Positions 8,885 through 16,728 of a stretch of 64,000 bases of DNA are shown piece by piece. The notes beneath the pieces were generated by a model. It had not been told where the DNA came from. It searched no databases and was given only the letters and a program-made list of their open reading frames with translations. The stretch is from an uncultured Clostridia bacterium. GTDB taxonomy: Bacteria; Bacillota; Clostridia; Oscillospirales; Acutalibacteraceae. Every line of letters starts with the position of its first letter. The stretch's first letter is position 1. The translations under genes and the position numbers were made by a program. The DNA lies in the NCBI GenBank assembly GCA_944385055.1, contig CALWVT010000001.1, positions 248,001 through 312,000 on the forward strand, in the 5' to 3' direction.

Positions 8885-9522
8885 CGCTCGACCAATCGGC
8901 TTTGGAAGCCATTCTTTTTCATGAATTTGAAGGGGTGCCGGATGCCTGCGGCCGCGGCAGCCATTGGACCGCCGACCACTGCCGCCGCGTTGCGCACCTC
9001 GCCGTTGTACTGCGCAAAGCCGTCGGGGAGAGCCCACGGCTCGACGACCTTGTGTACCTTTCCGGCCTTTTCCACGACGTCTGCCACGACACGGCGTTTC
9101 ACGAGCACGGGGAAGCCGGTGCCAAACGGGTCCGGGAGCTTTTAGCCGGCAAAGTTCCTGCGCCGCTTTTGGAGCGTGCCGCCGCCATCATCGCGGTGCA
9201 CGACGACAAACGCCCGCCGGACGCTTCCCCTTACGATACGGCGACCCATCTTGTGCAGGATGCCGATCTTTTGGACCACAACGGCGCTTTGCAGATTTAT
9301 CAATGCATCTGCTATGGCCAGACCCTCGGCATGTCCTTTGCGGAGGAGCTCGACCATCTGGAACGGAAAACGCTGCCGCTTTGGCGCAAAAAGACGGCCC
9401 TTTTCCACTTTGCCGCTTCCCGTGCGGAGTGGGAGCGCCGCACGGCGTTCGTCGAGGCGTTTTTGCGCCGCGGCCAGCGGGAAGAAGCGCCGCAGCTTTT
9501 TGCGGACGGTGCAGCCCTGTAA
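8881..9522 (+). CDS. HD-domain phosphohydrolase
   Basis: A 213-residue protein with an HD fold: an early His (WTADHCRRVAHLA), the HD pair in LSGLFHDVCHD near residue 65, IIAVHDD, and a later Asp in LVQDADLLDHNGA. These are the metal ligands of small HD hydrolases such as YfbR/YpgQ-like nucleotidases. The ATG at 8881 overlaps the GNAT stop (ATGA), so this start is preferred over any upstream in-frame codon. Substrate not recognisable. It lies just before mutL within the mismatch-repair cluster, where a nucleotide-pool cleaning role would make sense but is only inference. Confidence 0.82.
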   Translation: MTLDQSALEAILFHEFEGVPDACGRGSHWTADHCRRVAHLAVVLRKAVGESPRLDDLVYLSGLFHDVCHDTAFHEHGEAGAKRVRELLAGKVPAPLLERAAAIIAVHDDKRPPDASPYDTATHLVQDADLLDHNGALQIYQCICYGQTLGMSFAEELDHLERKTLPLWRKKTALFHFAASRAEWERRTAFVEAFLRRGQREEAPQLFADGAAL

Positions 9523-9577
9523 ACGTTAATATATAAAAATATATAAATAAAATTTTATGCGAAAGGAGGACGGTGCA
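9523..9577. other. AT-rich spacer before mutL
   Basis: About 30 bases of almost pure A and T (9527-9556) separate the HD gene from mutL. No clear promoter or hairpin is seen. The mutL ribosome binding site GAAAGGAGG follows. Confidence 0.4.
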
Positions 9578-11458
9578 ATGCCGGAAATTCATGTCCTGGA
9601 AAAACATGTCGCCGAGCTGATCGCGGCGGGAGAGGTCGTAGAGCGGCCGGCCTCTGTGATCAAGGAACTCGTTGAAAATTCGATCGATGCCGCCGCAACG
9701 GCCGTCACCGTGGAAATTCAAAACGGCGGCGTCACCTTTATGCGCGTGACCGATAACGGCACGGGAATCCCGCGCGAAGAGGTCCCCAAAGCCTTTTTGC
9801 GCCACGCAACGAGCAAAGTGCAGACCGAGGAGGACCTTTCTCGGATTGATACACTGGGTTTCCGCGGGGAAGCGCTGGCCTCCATCGCGGCGGTCACGCA
9901 CGTGGAAATGCTCACGCGCACAAAAGACGAGCTCGCCGGCACGCGCTATGTGATTTCCGGCGGGGAAGAGGAGGCCTGTGAGGATGCGGGCTGCCCCCAG
10001 GGCACGACGCTCGTGCTGCGCGACTTGTTTTATAATACGCCCGCGCGCATGAAATTCCTCAAGAAGGATGTCACCGAGGGCAATGCGGTGGCTGCCGTGC
10101 TCGACCATGCGGCGCTCTCCCATCCGGAAGTGGCCTTCCGCTTTTTGCGCGACGGCAAGGAGACACTCAATACGCCCGGCGACGGCAAGCTCAAAAACGC
10201 CGTGTTCGCCGTGTTTGGCCGTGAATTTACAAAGAGCCTTCTGCCGGTCTCCTATACGCTCAACGACGTCCGCGTCTGGGGGTTTGTCACAAAACCCACA
10301 GCGGCGCGTCCGAACCGCAGCATGCAGAATATGTTCTTAAATGGCCGCTATGTCAAGTCCCGCACCGTCATGGTCGCCATGGAACAGGCGTTCCACGGCA
10401 GCATCATGGTCGGAAAATTCCCCGGCTGCGTACTGCATCTTTCCGTCAATCCCGCCACCGTAGACGTCAACGTCCACCCCAGCAAGATGGAAGTCCGCTT
10501 TATGAACGAAAAGCCGGTTTTCGAAGCCGTGTACCACGCGGTCAAAACCGCTCTGCAAACGGAGGATGCCCCCAGCGTTTTAAAGCTGCCCACGGCGCAA
10601 AAGCCCGCGCAGGCCCCGATCCGCCTGATGACGCCGCCCGAGCAGCTGTTCTTTTCCTCCACAAAGCCCGCGCCGCCCGCCAAAGAGGTGCCGCGCCGGC
10701 CGGCAGAAAACGAAGTGCTTTCCCTGTCGGACAGCGCGTACAGTATCGATTCCTATGTGCGCAGCGCGCCGCCCCAAGCACCCGCGCCCCGCAAAAAGCC
10801 TGTGGAACCGCCCGTTCCGCTGCCGCAACCCCCCTCGCCGCCGCCCGAGCAGCCGGAAACGCCCCCGCTTTCCTATGCGGAGCGCCAGAAAGCGCCCGTG
10901 CCGGCAAAGCTCGTCGGCGAAGCCTTTTCCACGTATATCCTGATCGAAGAGGGCGAGGAACTTCGCATCATCGATAAACACGCCGCCCACGAGCGCATGC
11001 TCTACGAGAAACTGCGCCGCGAGGTCGGCGAAATCCCCCAGCAGATGCTCCTGTCGCCAGTCCCCATCACGCTTTCGAAAGAGGAATATTCCGCCGTCCT
11101 CGAGAACCTGGAGACGTTCCAGAAGGCCGGTTTCCTGCTCGAAGATTTCGGGGCCGGCAGCGTGCTGCTGCGCAGCGTGCCGACGGTTTTAGGCGAGGAC
11201 GCGGCCGCCGCCGTCGAGGAAATGGCCGGCTACCTGCTCGAACACCGCACCCATGTGCAGACCGAAAAGCTCGAATGGCTGTTCCACAACATCGCCTGCC
11301 GCGCCGCCGTAAAGGCCGGCGACGAAAGTTCGCCCGAGGAGCTTTTGGCACTCGCGAAACGATTGGAGCAGGAAGACATTCGCTATTGCCCGCATGGCAG
11401 GCCGGTCTCGATCGTCCTCAAGCGCAAGGACCTCGAGCGGCAGTTCGGGCGCGGATGA
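9578..11458 (+). CDS. mutL: DNA mismatch repair protein MutL (endonuclease type)
   Basis: A 626-residue GHKL ATPase that couples MutS to strand nicking. The N-terminal half has ELVENSIDAAA, DNGTGIP and GFRGEALASIAAV; a Pro-rich linker spans about residues 350-435. The C-terminal domain has DKHAAHERMLYE, matching the nicking motif D-Q-H-A-x2-E-x4-E except Q to K, and CPHGRP near the end, matching the C-P/N-H-G-R-P zinc motif, plus a terminal FGR. This makes it a metal-dependent endonuclease type, as expected for an organism without MutH. The ATG at 9578 is chosen because GAAAGGAGG sits 8 bases upstream; an earlier in-frame codon at 9557 lacks a site. Confidence 0.96.
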   Translation: MPEIHVLEKHVAELIAAGEVVERPASVIKELVENSIDAAATAVTVEIQNGGVTFMRVTDNGTGIPREEVPKAFLRHATSKVQTEEDLSRIDTLGFRGEALASIAAVTHVEMLTRTKDELAGTRYVISGGEEEACEDAGCPQGTTLVLRDLFYNTPARMKFLKKDVTEGNAVAAVLDHAALSHPEVAFRFLRDGKETLNTPGDGKLKNAVFAVFGREFTKSLLPVSYTLNDVRVWGFVTKPTAARPNRSMQNMFLNGRYVKSRTVMVAMEQAFHGSIMVGKFPGCVLHLSVNPATVDVNVHPSKMEVRFMNEKPVFEAVYHAVKTALQTEDAPSVLKLPTAQKPAQAPIRLMTPPEQLFFSSTKPAPPAKEVPRRPAENEVLSLSDSAYSIDSYVRSAPPQAPAPRKKPVEPPVPLPQPPSPPPEQPETPPLSYAERQKAPVPAKLVGEAFSTYILIEEGEELRIIDKHAAHERMLYEKLRREVGEIPQQMLLSPVPITLSKEEYSAVLENLETFQKAGFLLEDFGAGSVLLRSVPTVLGEDAAAAVEEMAGYLLEHRTHVQTEKLEWLFHNIACRAAVKAGDESSPEELLALAKRLEQEDIRYCPHGRPVSIVLKRKDLERQFGRG

Positions 11459-11512
11459 GTGAAGATTTACAGAATGTTTAAAGTTCCGACGCCCTTTGCC
11501 TTGCATTTTGGT

Positions 11513-11541
11513 TTGCTTTTTGGGTCCGGTTCGATTACAAT
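11513..11541 (+). promoter_or_regulatory. Promoter of the miaA-ylm-divIVA-ileS unit
   Basis: TTGCTT (11513-11518), 17-base spacer, TACAAT (11536-11541) in the 130-base gap between mutL and miaA. This separates the mut unit from the cell-division unit. Confidence 0.65.
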
Positions 11542-11588
11542 AGAAGCTGGAGTTTACATAATTTCATGAGAAACGGAGGGAATTGGCT

Positions 11589-12542
11589 TTGAAAGAGCGG
11601 GTTTTGGTGCTCGCCGGCCCAACGGCCTGCGGCAAATCGGACCTCGCCGTGCAAGTATGCAAGCGCTTAAACGGCGAAGTGGTCTCTGCGGATTCCATGC
11701 AGATCTACCGCGAGATGCGTATCGGCACGGCCCGCCCCACCGAAGCGGAAATGCAGGGCGTGCCGCATCATCTGCTCGGGTTCTGGCCGCTCGAAAAACC
11801 GTTTTCCGTTTCGGATTATGTGGCGCTCGCCGCGCGCACGATTGCGCAGATTACCGCGCGCGGCCGCCTGCCCGTGCTGACGGGCGGGACGGGCCTTTAT
11901 ATCCGCAGCCTTCTTTCCGGCCTTACGTTTGCGGGGGAAGGCGTCAACGAAGCGCTGCGCCAATCGCTGTTTGCCTTCGCGCAGGCGCATGGCCCCGAAA
12001 GTCTTCATCAGCGGCTTTCGCAGATCGATCCCGAGGCTGCCGCAAAGATCCATCCCCATAACCTCAAACGCGTTGTGCGCGCGCTGGAAATTTACGAGAC
12101 GACCGGCAAAACGCCCACCCAGGCCGCCCGGGAAGCCCTCCCGGAAGCGCCGCCGTACGATGCCTGCTTTCAGGTTCTGCAGTTTCGCAATCGGGAAACG
12201 CTTTACCGCCGCATCGACGCGCGCGTGGACAAAATGCTCGCGGACGGCCTATTGGAAGAGGCCCGGCACGTGTTTTCCTTTTCCGCCGGGGAAACCGCCC
12301 GCCAGGCCATCGGGTATAAAGAACTGCTCCCGTACTTTGCGGGCACCTGCACGCTTTCCCAGGCTGTCGAGGAGATGAAACGCGCCACCCGCCGCTACGC
12401 CAAGCGCCAGTTAACGTGGTTTCGCCGGGAAAAGGATGCGCAGCCGCTGTTTGTGGACGACTTTCCGACCCCGCAGGCGCTGCTCGAAGAGGTCCTGCAC
12501 CGCGTGCAAACCCATTGGAAAGGAAGCTTTGTATGCATCTGA
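11589..12542 (+). CDS. miaA: tRNA dimethylallyltransferase MiaA
   Basis: Transfers the isopentenyl group from DMAPP to A37 of tRNAs, the step before MiaB. The 317-residue protein has the P-loop LAGPTACGKSDLAV, the DSMQIYREMRIGTA tRNA/DMAPP site, TGGTGLYIRSLL and a C-terminal helical region with RRYAKRQLTWFR. Two TTG codons are possible (11583, 11589); the second is chosen because GGAGGG then lies 8 bases away instead of 2. The end overlaps the next gene by 10 bases. Confidence 0.94.
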   Translation: MKERVLVLAGPTACGKSDLAVQVCKRLNGEVVSADSMQIYREMRIGTARPTEAEMQGVPHHLLGFWPLEKPFSVSDYVALAARTIAQITARGRLPVLTGGTGLYIRSLLSGLTFAGEGVNEALRQSLFAFAQAHGPESLHQRLSQIDPEAAAKIHPHNLKRVVRALEIYETTGKTPTQAAREALPEAPPYDACFQVLQFRNRETLYRRIDARVDKMLADGLLEEARHVFSFSAGETARQAIGYKELLPYFAGTCTLSQAVEEMKRATRRYAKRQLTWFRREKDAQPLFVDDFPTPQALLEEVLHRVQTHWKGSFVCI

Positions 12543-13822
12543 ACAGTGTATGGCCCAAACGCATCGTCTCTTTCGTGGTGGCGGCGCTGCTTTTGTACTT
12601 TGTCGGTTATCAGATCTACAACGCCAATTTCAGCCGCCAGCAGACCGAAACGGCGCTTTACCGCACCGTCGAGGAAAAACTGCAGGTGACCGGTTACGCC
12701 GTGCGCGACGAACAATATTTGACGAATACGCTGGGCGGCGTACTCGAGTACGATTTGCCCGACGGCAGCAAGATCAATAAGGGCGGTGCCGTCGCCCATG
12801 CTTATGAAAGCGTTGCCGATGCCGACCTTTTGCACGAGGCGGAGGACCTGCAGGCGCAGCTGTCCGACCTGCAGGAGATTTCCGGCATGGGCGACTCGAT
12901 TACCTACAGTACCGAAAATGTAGAATCCCTGCTGGAAACGCAGCTTTTGACCTTGTCCCAGCTTTCCGAAGAACCGGGCGCCGATCTGGACGACGCGCGC
13001 CGCGAACTTTTAAAGCTTTTGAATGAAAAGCAGCTTGCCGACGGCGACGTGCAGGATTTCAGCGAACGCATCGCCGCGCTGCAGGATCAGCTTTCCTCCC
13101 TTTCCGTGCAGAGCAACGGCGAAAGCCTCGGCGCGATTTCGGCGCCGGAAGCCGGCTATTTCTCGAGCAAGACCGATGGCTATGAAAACGCCTTTTCCTA
13201 TGAGGATGTCCTCGAGATCTATGCGGAGGATTTGGACAAGGACATCGAGCCGCAGGCGGTGCCCGACAATGTGATCGGCCGTGTATGCAGCCAGTTTAAT
13301 TGGTATTTTGTGTTCACCGTCAGCCAGAATGACGCGAGCAAGTTTAAAACGGATACCTCCGTCACGATTTCCTTCCCGTTTGCAAGCAATGAGGAGGTTT
13401 CGGCGACGGTTGCCCGCGTCAATCAGCGGCCCGGCGAGGATAAGGCCGTCATTATTCTGGAATCGGCCCAAATGGACAGCGCCCTGATCAATCTGCGCAA
13501 GGAGACCGCCGAGGTCACGCTCGCCACGTATTCCGGCATTCAGGTGAGCCAGGACGCCGTCCACTTCGAGACGGTCCAAAAACAAGTCACGGATGCCAAC
13601 GGCAACACCGTCACGCAGGAAAAATACGTCGAGGGTGTCTATGTGACGTACGGCACCGAACTTCAATTCAGGCAGATTGTGCCGCTTTACAGCGACGGCA
13701 ATTACATTTACTGCGATCCGGATCCGGATCTCGACACGCTGATGACAGATGAGTCCATTCAGCTTTACGATGAAGTGGTAATAGAAGGGGATGACCTGTA
13801 TGACGGAAAAGTCATTGAATGA
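12533..13822 (+). CDS. HlyD-like membrane-anchored adaptor protein
   Basis: A 429-residue protein with a short basic N terminus, one membrane helix (about residues 9-30) and an outward-facing remainder. It shows a split lipoyl/barrel-sandwich pattern of periplasmic-adaptor (HlyD/MFP) proteins: a first half-motif around residues 45-90, a predicted helical hairpin rich in Leu, Gln and Glu (about 95-200), a second half-motif around ISAPEAGYFSSKTDGYE, then beta-rich sequence. No partner pump gene is adjacent. The ATG at 12533 has AGGAAG about 7 bases upstream and overlaps the miaA end. It precedes ylmE and sepF, which suggests an envelope or division role. The family is moderately sure, the function unknown. 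Confidence 0.65.
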   Translation: MHLNSVWPKRIVSFVVAALLLYFVGYQIYNANFSRQQTETALYRTVEEKLQVTGYAVRDEQYLTNTLGGVLEYDLPDGSKINKGGAVAHAYESVADADLLHEAEDLQAQLSDLQEISGMGDSITYSTENVESLLETQLLTLSQLSEEPGADLDDARRELLKLLNEKQLADGDVQDFSERIAALQDQLSSLSVQSNGESLGAISAPEAGYFSSKTDGYENAFSYEDVLEIYAEDLDKDIEPQAVPDNVIGRVCSQFNWYFVFTVSQNDASKFKTDTSVTISFPFASNEEVSATVARVNQRPGEDKAVIILESAQMDSALINLRKETAEVTLATYSGIQVSQDAVHFETVQKQVTDANGNTVTQEKYVEGVYVTYGTELQFRQIVPLYSDGNYIYCDPDPDLDTLMTDESIQLYDEVVIEGDDLYDGKVIE

Positions 13823-14546
13823 ACAGGCGCTGCAAGCGCGCTTTCACGACGTCGAGGAAAACCTCAAACACATCGAGGAAACGATCACCAAAGCTGCCGA
13901 AAAGAGCGGGCGCAAGCGCGAGGATATTACGCTGCTGGCCGCCACCAAAACGGTGCCGGTCGAGGTGATTAACCACGCCATTGAGTCGGGCGTGCGGTGT
14001 ATCGGTGAAAACCGGGTGCAGGAGCTGCTCGACAAATACGACGGCTACCGCAAAGACCTTGCGGATGTCCAGTTTATCGGCCATTTGCAGACGAATAAGG
14101 TCAAATATCTGATTGGCCGCGTCTCGATGATTCAAAGCGTCGACAGCGTAAAGCTTGCCCAGGAGATTTCCCGCCAGTGCATCAAACACGGCACCACCAT
14201 GGATGTGCTCCTCGAAGTCAATATCGGCCGGGAGGAAAATAAATCCGGTGTGCTTTTGGAGAACTTGGACGAGTTGCTCGAAAATGTTGCACAGCTTCCC
14301 GCAATTACTGTGCGCGGCCTGATGGCGATTCCGCCCGCCGGCGCGTCCGCAGAAGAAAGTTTCGCATACTTTTCAAAAATGCACGAAACTTACATTGACA
14401 TCAGCCGCAAAAACACAGATAATAGGATTGATATGCGGTTCTTGTCGATGGGCATGTCTGCGGATTATGCGCAGGCAATCGAAGCGGGCGCCAATATGGT
14501 GCGCATCGGGTCCTCGTTGTTTGGGCCGCGGGATTACAGCAAATAA
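13800..14546 (+). CDS. ylmE: PLP homeostasis protein YggS/YlmE
   Basis: A 248-residue pyridoxal-phosphate-binding barrel of the YggS/PLPBP family, which controls PLP and amino/keto acid balance and has no known enzyme activity. The PLP Lys is in LLAATKTVP near residue 40, followed by GENRVQEL, HLQTNKVK and MGMSADYAQAIEAGANMVRIGS, all family hallmarks. ATG at 13800 is preferred over 13791 because GAAGGGG then lies 9 bases upstream. The gene overlaps the HlyD-like gene by 23 bases and leads into sepF, as in B. subtilis. Confidence 0.93.
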   Translation: MTEKSLNEQALQARFHDVEENLKHIEETITKAAEKSGRKREDITLLAATKTVPVEVINHAIESGVRCIGENRVQELLDKYDGYRKDLADVQFIGHLQTNKVKYLIGRVSMIQSVDSVKLAQEISRQCIKHGTTMDVLLEVNIGREENKSGVLLENLDELLENVAQLPAITVRGLMAIPPAGASAEESFAYFSKMHETYIDISRKNTDNRIDMRFLSMGMSADYAQAIEAGANMVRIGSSLFGPRDYSK

Positions 14547-14569
14547 CAGTCTTTTAGGAGGTTTTTCAT

Positions 14570-15070
14570 ATGGCAGGGCTGCTGCAGAAATTCAAGGAGC
14601 TTTGGAATCCGCCGGAAGAGGAGTACGGCGATTACGATTATGAGGAGGAAACTCCCGAGCAGGAAGACACAACCGCCCCGCGTCAAACGGCTCGCGAGAC
14701 GCGTTCGGAACCGGCAGCTGCGCGCCGCGAAAGCACGTATAGCACGCGCCGCAGCCAGGACGGCAAAGTGGTCAACCTGAACACAAAGACCCAGCTGCAG
14801 GTCGTCCTCTTTAAACCGGAGCAGTTTGGCGAGGAGGTTTCCGCCATCGCCGACGAACTTTTGCGCACGAATACGGTCGTGCTGAACCTGGAAGGAACCG
14901 CCAAGGATGTCTCCCGCCGGATCATCGATTTCCTGAGCGGCGTCGCCTATGCCAACGGCGGCAAGTTTAAGCGTGTTGCGACAAATACCTTTATCATCAC
15001 GCCTTATAACGTCGACCTGATGGGGGACGACGTCATGAGCGATCTGGATACGAACGGCGTATACGTGTGA
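14570..15070 (+). CDS. sepF: Cell division protein SepF
   Basis: A 166-residue FtsZ-bundling and membrane-anchoring protein. The N-terminal MAGLLQKFKELW is an amphipathic membrane-binding helix, followed by an acidic/disordered linker (residues 15-65), then the SepF (DUF552) core with VVLFKPEQFGE, LRTNTVVLNLEG, RIIDFLSGVAYANGG and NTFIITPYNVD. AGGAGG lies about 10 bases before the ATG. The stop overlaps the ylmH start (TGATG). Confidence 0.95.
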   Translation: MAGLLQKFKELWNPPEEEYGDYDYEEETPEQEDTTAPRQTARETRSEPAAARRESTYSTRRSQDGKVVNLNTKTQLQVVLFKPEQFGEEVSAIADELLRTNTVVLNLEGTAKDVSRRIIDFLSGVAYANGGKFKRVATNTFIITPYNVDLMGDDVMSDLDTNGVYV

Positions 15071-15825
15071 TGCAGGCGGCAAACCATACGGATGCGGTGC
15101 TTCAAGCGCGCATAGAAGACGCCGCGGCGGCTGCCGAGCGGCAGAATACGCCGCATTTTGTCGGATTCCTCGATGAACGTCAGGCCTCGCTTGCCAAGCG
15201 CTTTGCGGAAACGTGCGGCGCAAACTTCCTTTTGTGGGGCGGCCATCCCGATGCGGAGCGCGTCTATTTTGGCGCGTTTCCGTTTTGGCAGGAGCCCGAC
15301 CCGGCGCTGTTTCCTATTTGCGGCGCGACGGCCACATGGCGCAAATGCGACGCACTCAGCCACCGCGATTTCCTGGGCGCGTTTCTTGCGGCCGGCATCG
15401 GCCGTGAAACGCTCGGGGATTTCCTTTTGGAAGAGGGCCGATGCGTCTTCTACTGCCGCTGTGAGGTGCGTGACTTTTTGTTTGCACAGGTCGCGAAAAT
15501 TGGGAGAGTCGGCGTAAAACTTTCGCCTTCTGTCGAGGAGCCGCTGCCGGCGCTCCACCATTTTCAGCCCATCGAGGCGGTCATCGCTTCGCCCAGGCTC
15601 GACTGTGTCGTCGCCGCGTGCACGGGTTTAAGCCGCGACAAGGCCGCCGCTCTCATCGACGGCGACTGCGTCCAGGTGGACCACAGCCCCGTGCATGCGC
15701 ACGCATATACTGTTCCGGAGGGCGCACTCCTTTCCATTCGCGGGAAAGGCCGCTTTTGCATCGACAGCGTCAGTGCCCAGACCAAAAAGGGCAAACGAAA
15801 GCTTGTAGGGCGCAAATTTATCTGA
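15070..15825 (+). CDS. ylmH: S4-domain RNA-binding protein YlmH
   Basis: A 251-residue member of the YlmH family, found in the division cluster of Bacillota; its relatives bind ribosomal particles and rescue stalled 50S subunits. The N-terminal 170 residues have the YlmH mixed fold (FLDERQASLAKRFAE, LFPICGATATWRKCDALSHRDFLGAFL). The C-terminal S4 domain carries LDCVVAACTGLSRDKAAALI and KGRFCIDSVSAQTKKGKRKL. ATG at 15070 (overlapping the sepF stop) is preferred to the GTG one codon earlier. No ylmG (YggT) gene is present between sepF and ylmH, unlike B. subtilis. Confidence 0.92.
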   Translation: MQAANHTDAVLQARIEDAAAAAERQNTPHFVGFLDERQASLAKRFAETCGANFLLWGGHPDAERVYFGAFPFWQEPDPALFPICGATATWRKCDALSHRDFLGAFLAAGIGRETLGDFLLEEGRCVFYCRCEVRDFLFAQVAKIGRVGVKLSPSVEEPLPALHHFQPIEAVIASPRLDCVVAACTGLSRDKAAALIDGDCVQVDHSPVHAHAYTVPEGALLSIRGKGRFCIDSVSAQTKKGKRKLVGRKFI

Positions 15826-15843
15826 ACCACGGGAGGGTCAAAA

Positions 15844-16644
15844 ATGCTTTCATTGAATGATATTAAGAATCAAAAATTCCGCCGGGCGGGTTTCCGCGGC
15901 GGGTATATGGAAGAAGATGTCAACGATTTTCTCGATGAGGTGGAGTCCTCGTATTCCGCGTTAATCCAGAAGACCGCCGAACAGCGCGACACCATCGAGC
16001 GCCTCAACGCGCAGATGCAGAGCTACAACGACAAGATTGCGGAGCTCTCTTCCCAGGTCGAACAGTACCGCAAAGAGGAGGACGATATCAAGTCCGCCCT
16101 CGTCAGCGCGCAGAAAATGCGGGACGCTTCCATCCGGGAAGCGCGCCACCAGGCAGAGGCCATCGTCAACGACGCCAACCGCAAGGCAAACGAGATCGTC
16201 TCCGGCGCCAGCCGCCAGATCGGCGATGAGCAGGAAAAGCTCGACCAGCTCAAGCAGGAAGTTTCGGCGTTCCGCACCTCGCTTCTGGAAATGTATAAGA
16301 AGCACCTGACATTGATCAACGCCCTGCCGAAGGTGGAGAAAAAGCCGGCGCCCGCCGAAAAGCCTGCACCGGCAGAGGAAGCCCCCGCGCCCGAGGAGCC
16401 GCCGCTGAAGGCCGCGGCGCCGGTCCACACGCAGGAGCCTGTGCCGGCCGTCGTTTTGCAGGAAGAGGATGCCCCGCAGGCCCCCGAGGAGGCGGTCCAG
16501 CAAAGCCAGCCGGAGCCGGTTTCCTTTTCGCCTGTCGAGCCGTCGCCCGCGGTGACGCGCCCGGTCGTTTCCAGCGTCCAGTTCGGTGACGAGTATGATT
16601 TGGAAGACGACGACGTCGCCGATATTTTTGATCGCAAAAAATAA
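15844..16644 (+). CDS. divIVA: Cell division/polarity protein DivIVA
   Basis: A 266-residue coiled-coil protein that senses curved membrane at poles and septa. The N-terminal lipid-binding domain opens MLSLNDIKNQKFRRAGFRGG and continues YMEEDVNDFLDEVESSY. A long heptad region (about 40-155) is followed by a disordered Pro/Glu/Ala-rich tail (about 160-250) and a short acidic end. GGGAGGGTC lies about 7 bases before the ATG. The tail is longer than in B. subtilis DivIVA. It is placed between ylmH and ileS, the standard order. Confidence 0.94.
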   Translation: MLSLNDIKNQKFRRAGFRGGYMEEDVNDFLDEVESSYSALIQKTAEQRDTIERLNAQMQSYNDKIAELSSQVEQYRKEEDDIKSALVSAQKMRDASIREARHQAEAIVNDANRKANEIVSGASRQIGDEQEKLDQLKQEVSAFRTSLLEMYKKHLTLINALPKVEKKPAPAEKPAPAEEAPAPEEPPLKAAAPVHTQEPVPAVVLQEEDAPQAPEEAVQQSQPEPVSFSPVEPSPAVTRPVVSSVQFGDEYDLEDDDVADIFDRKK

Positions 16645-16665
16645 GCCGTTTGGGGTAGAATAAAA

Positions 16666-16707
16666 AAGCCGCCCAAAGCAGTTTGCGGATGCAGCAAAAG
16701 GCGGCTT
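16666..16707 (-). terminator. Hairpin between divIVA and ileS, oriented as a minus-strand terminator
   Basis: An 8-bp dyad (AAGCCGCC at 16666-16673 with GGCGGCTT at 16700-16707) encloses a 26-base loop with a small inner pairing. On the minus strand it is followed by six T, like an intrinsic terminator; on the plus strand no U tract follows. All nearby genes run plus, so it may instead block antisense transcription or shape the ileS leader. Confidence 0.4.
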
Positions 16708-16728
16708 GCATTGAAGGAGAGAAAGCGG

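Noticed and set aside
16645..16728. T-box riboswitch before ileS
   Set aside because: The gap is only 84 bases and lacks a T-box consensus (TGGNACCGCG-type) sequence.
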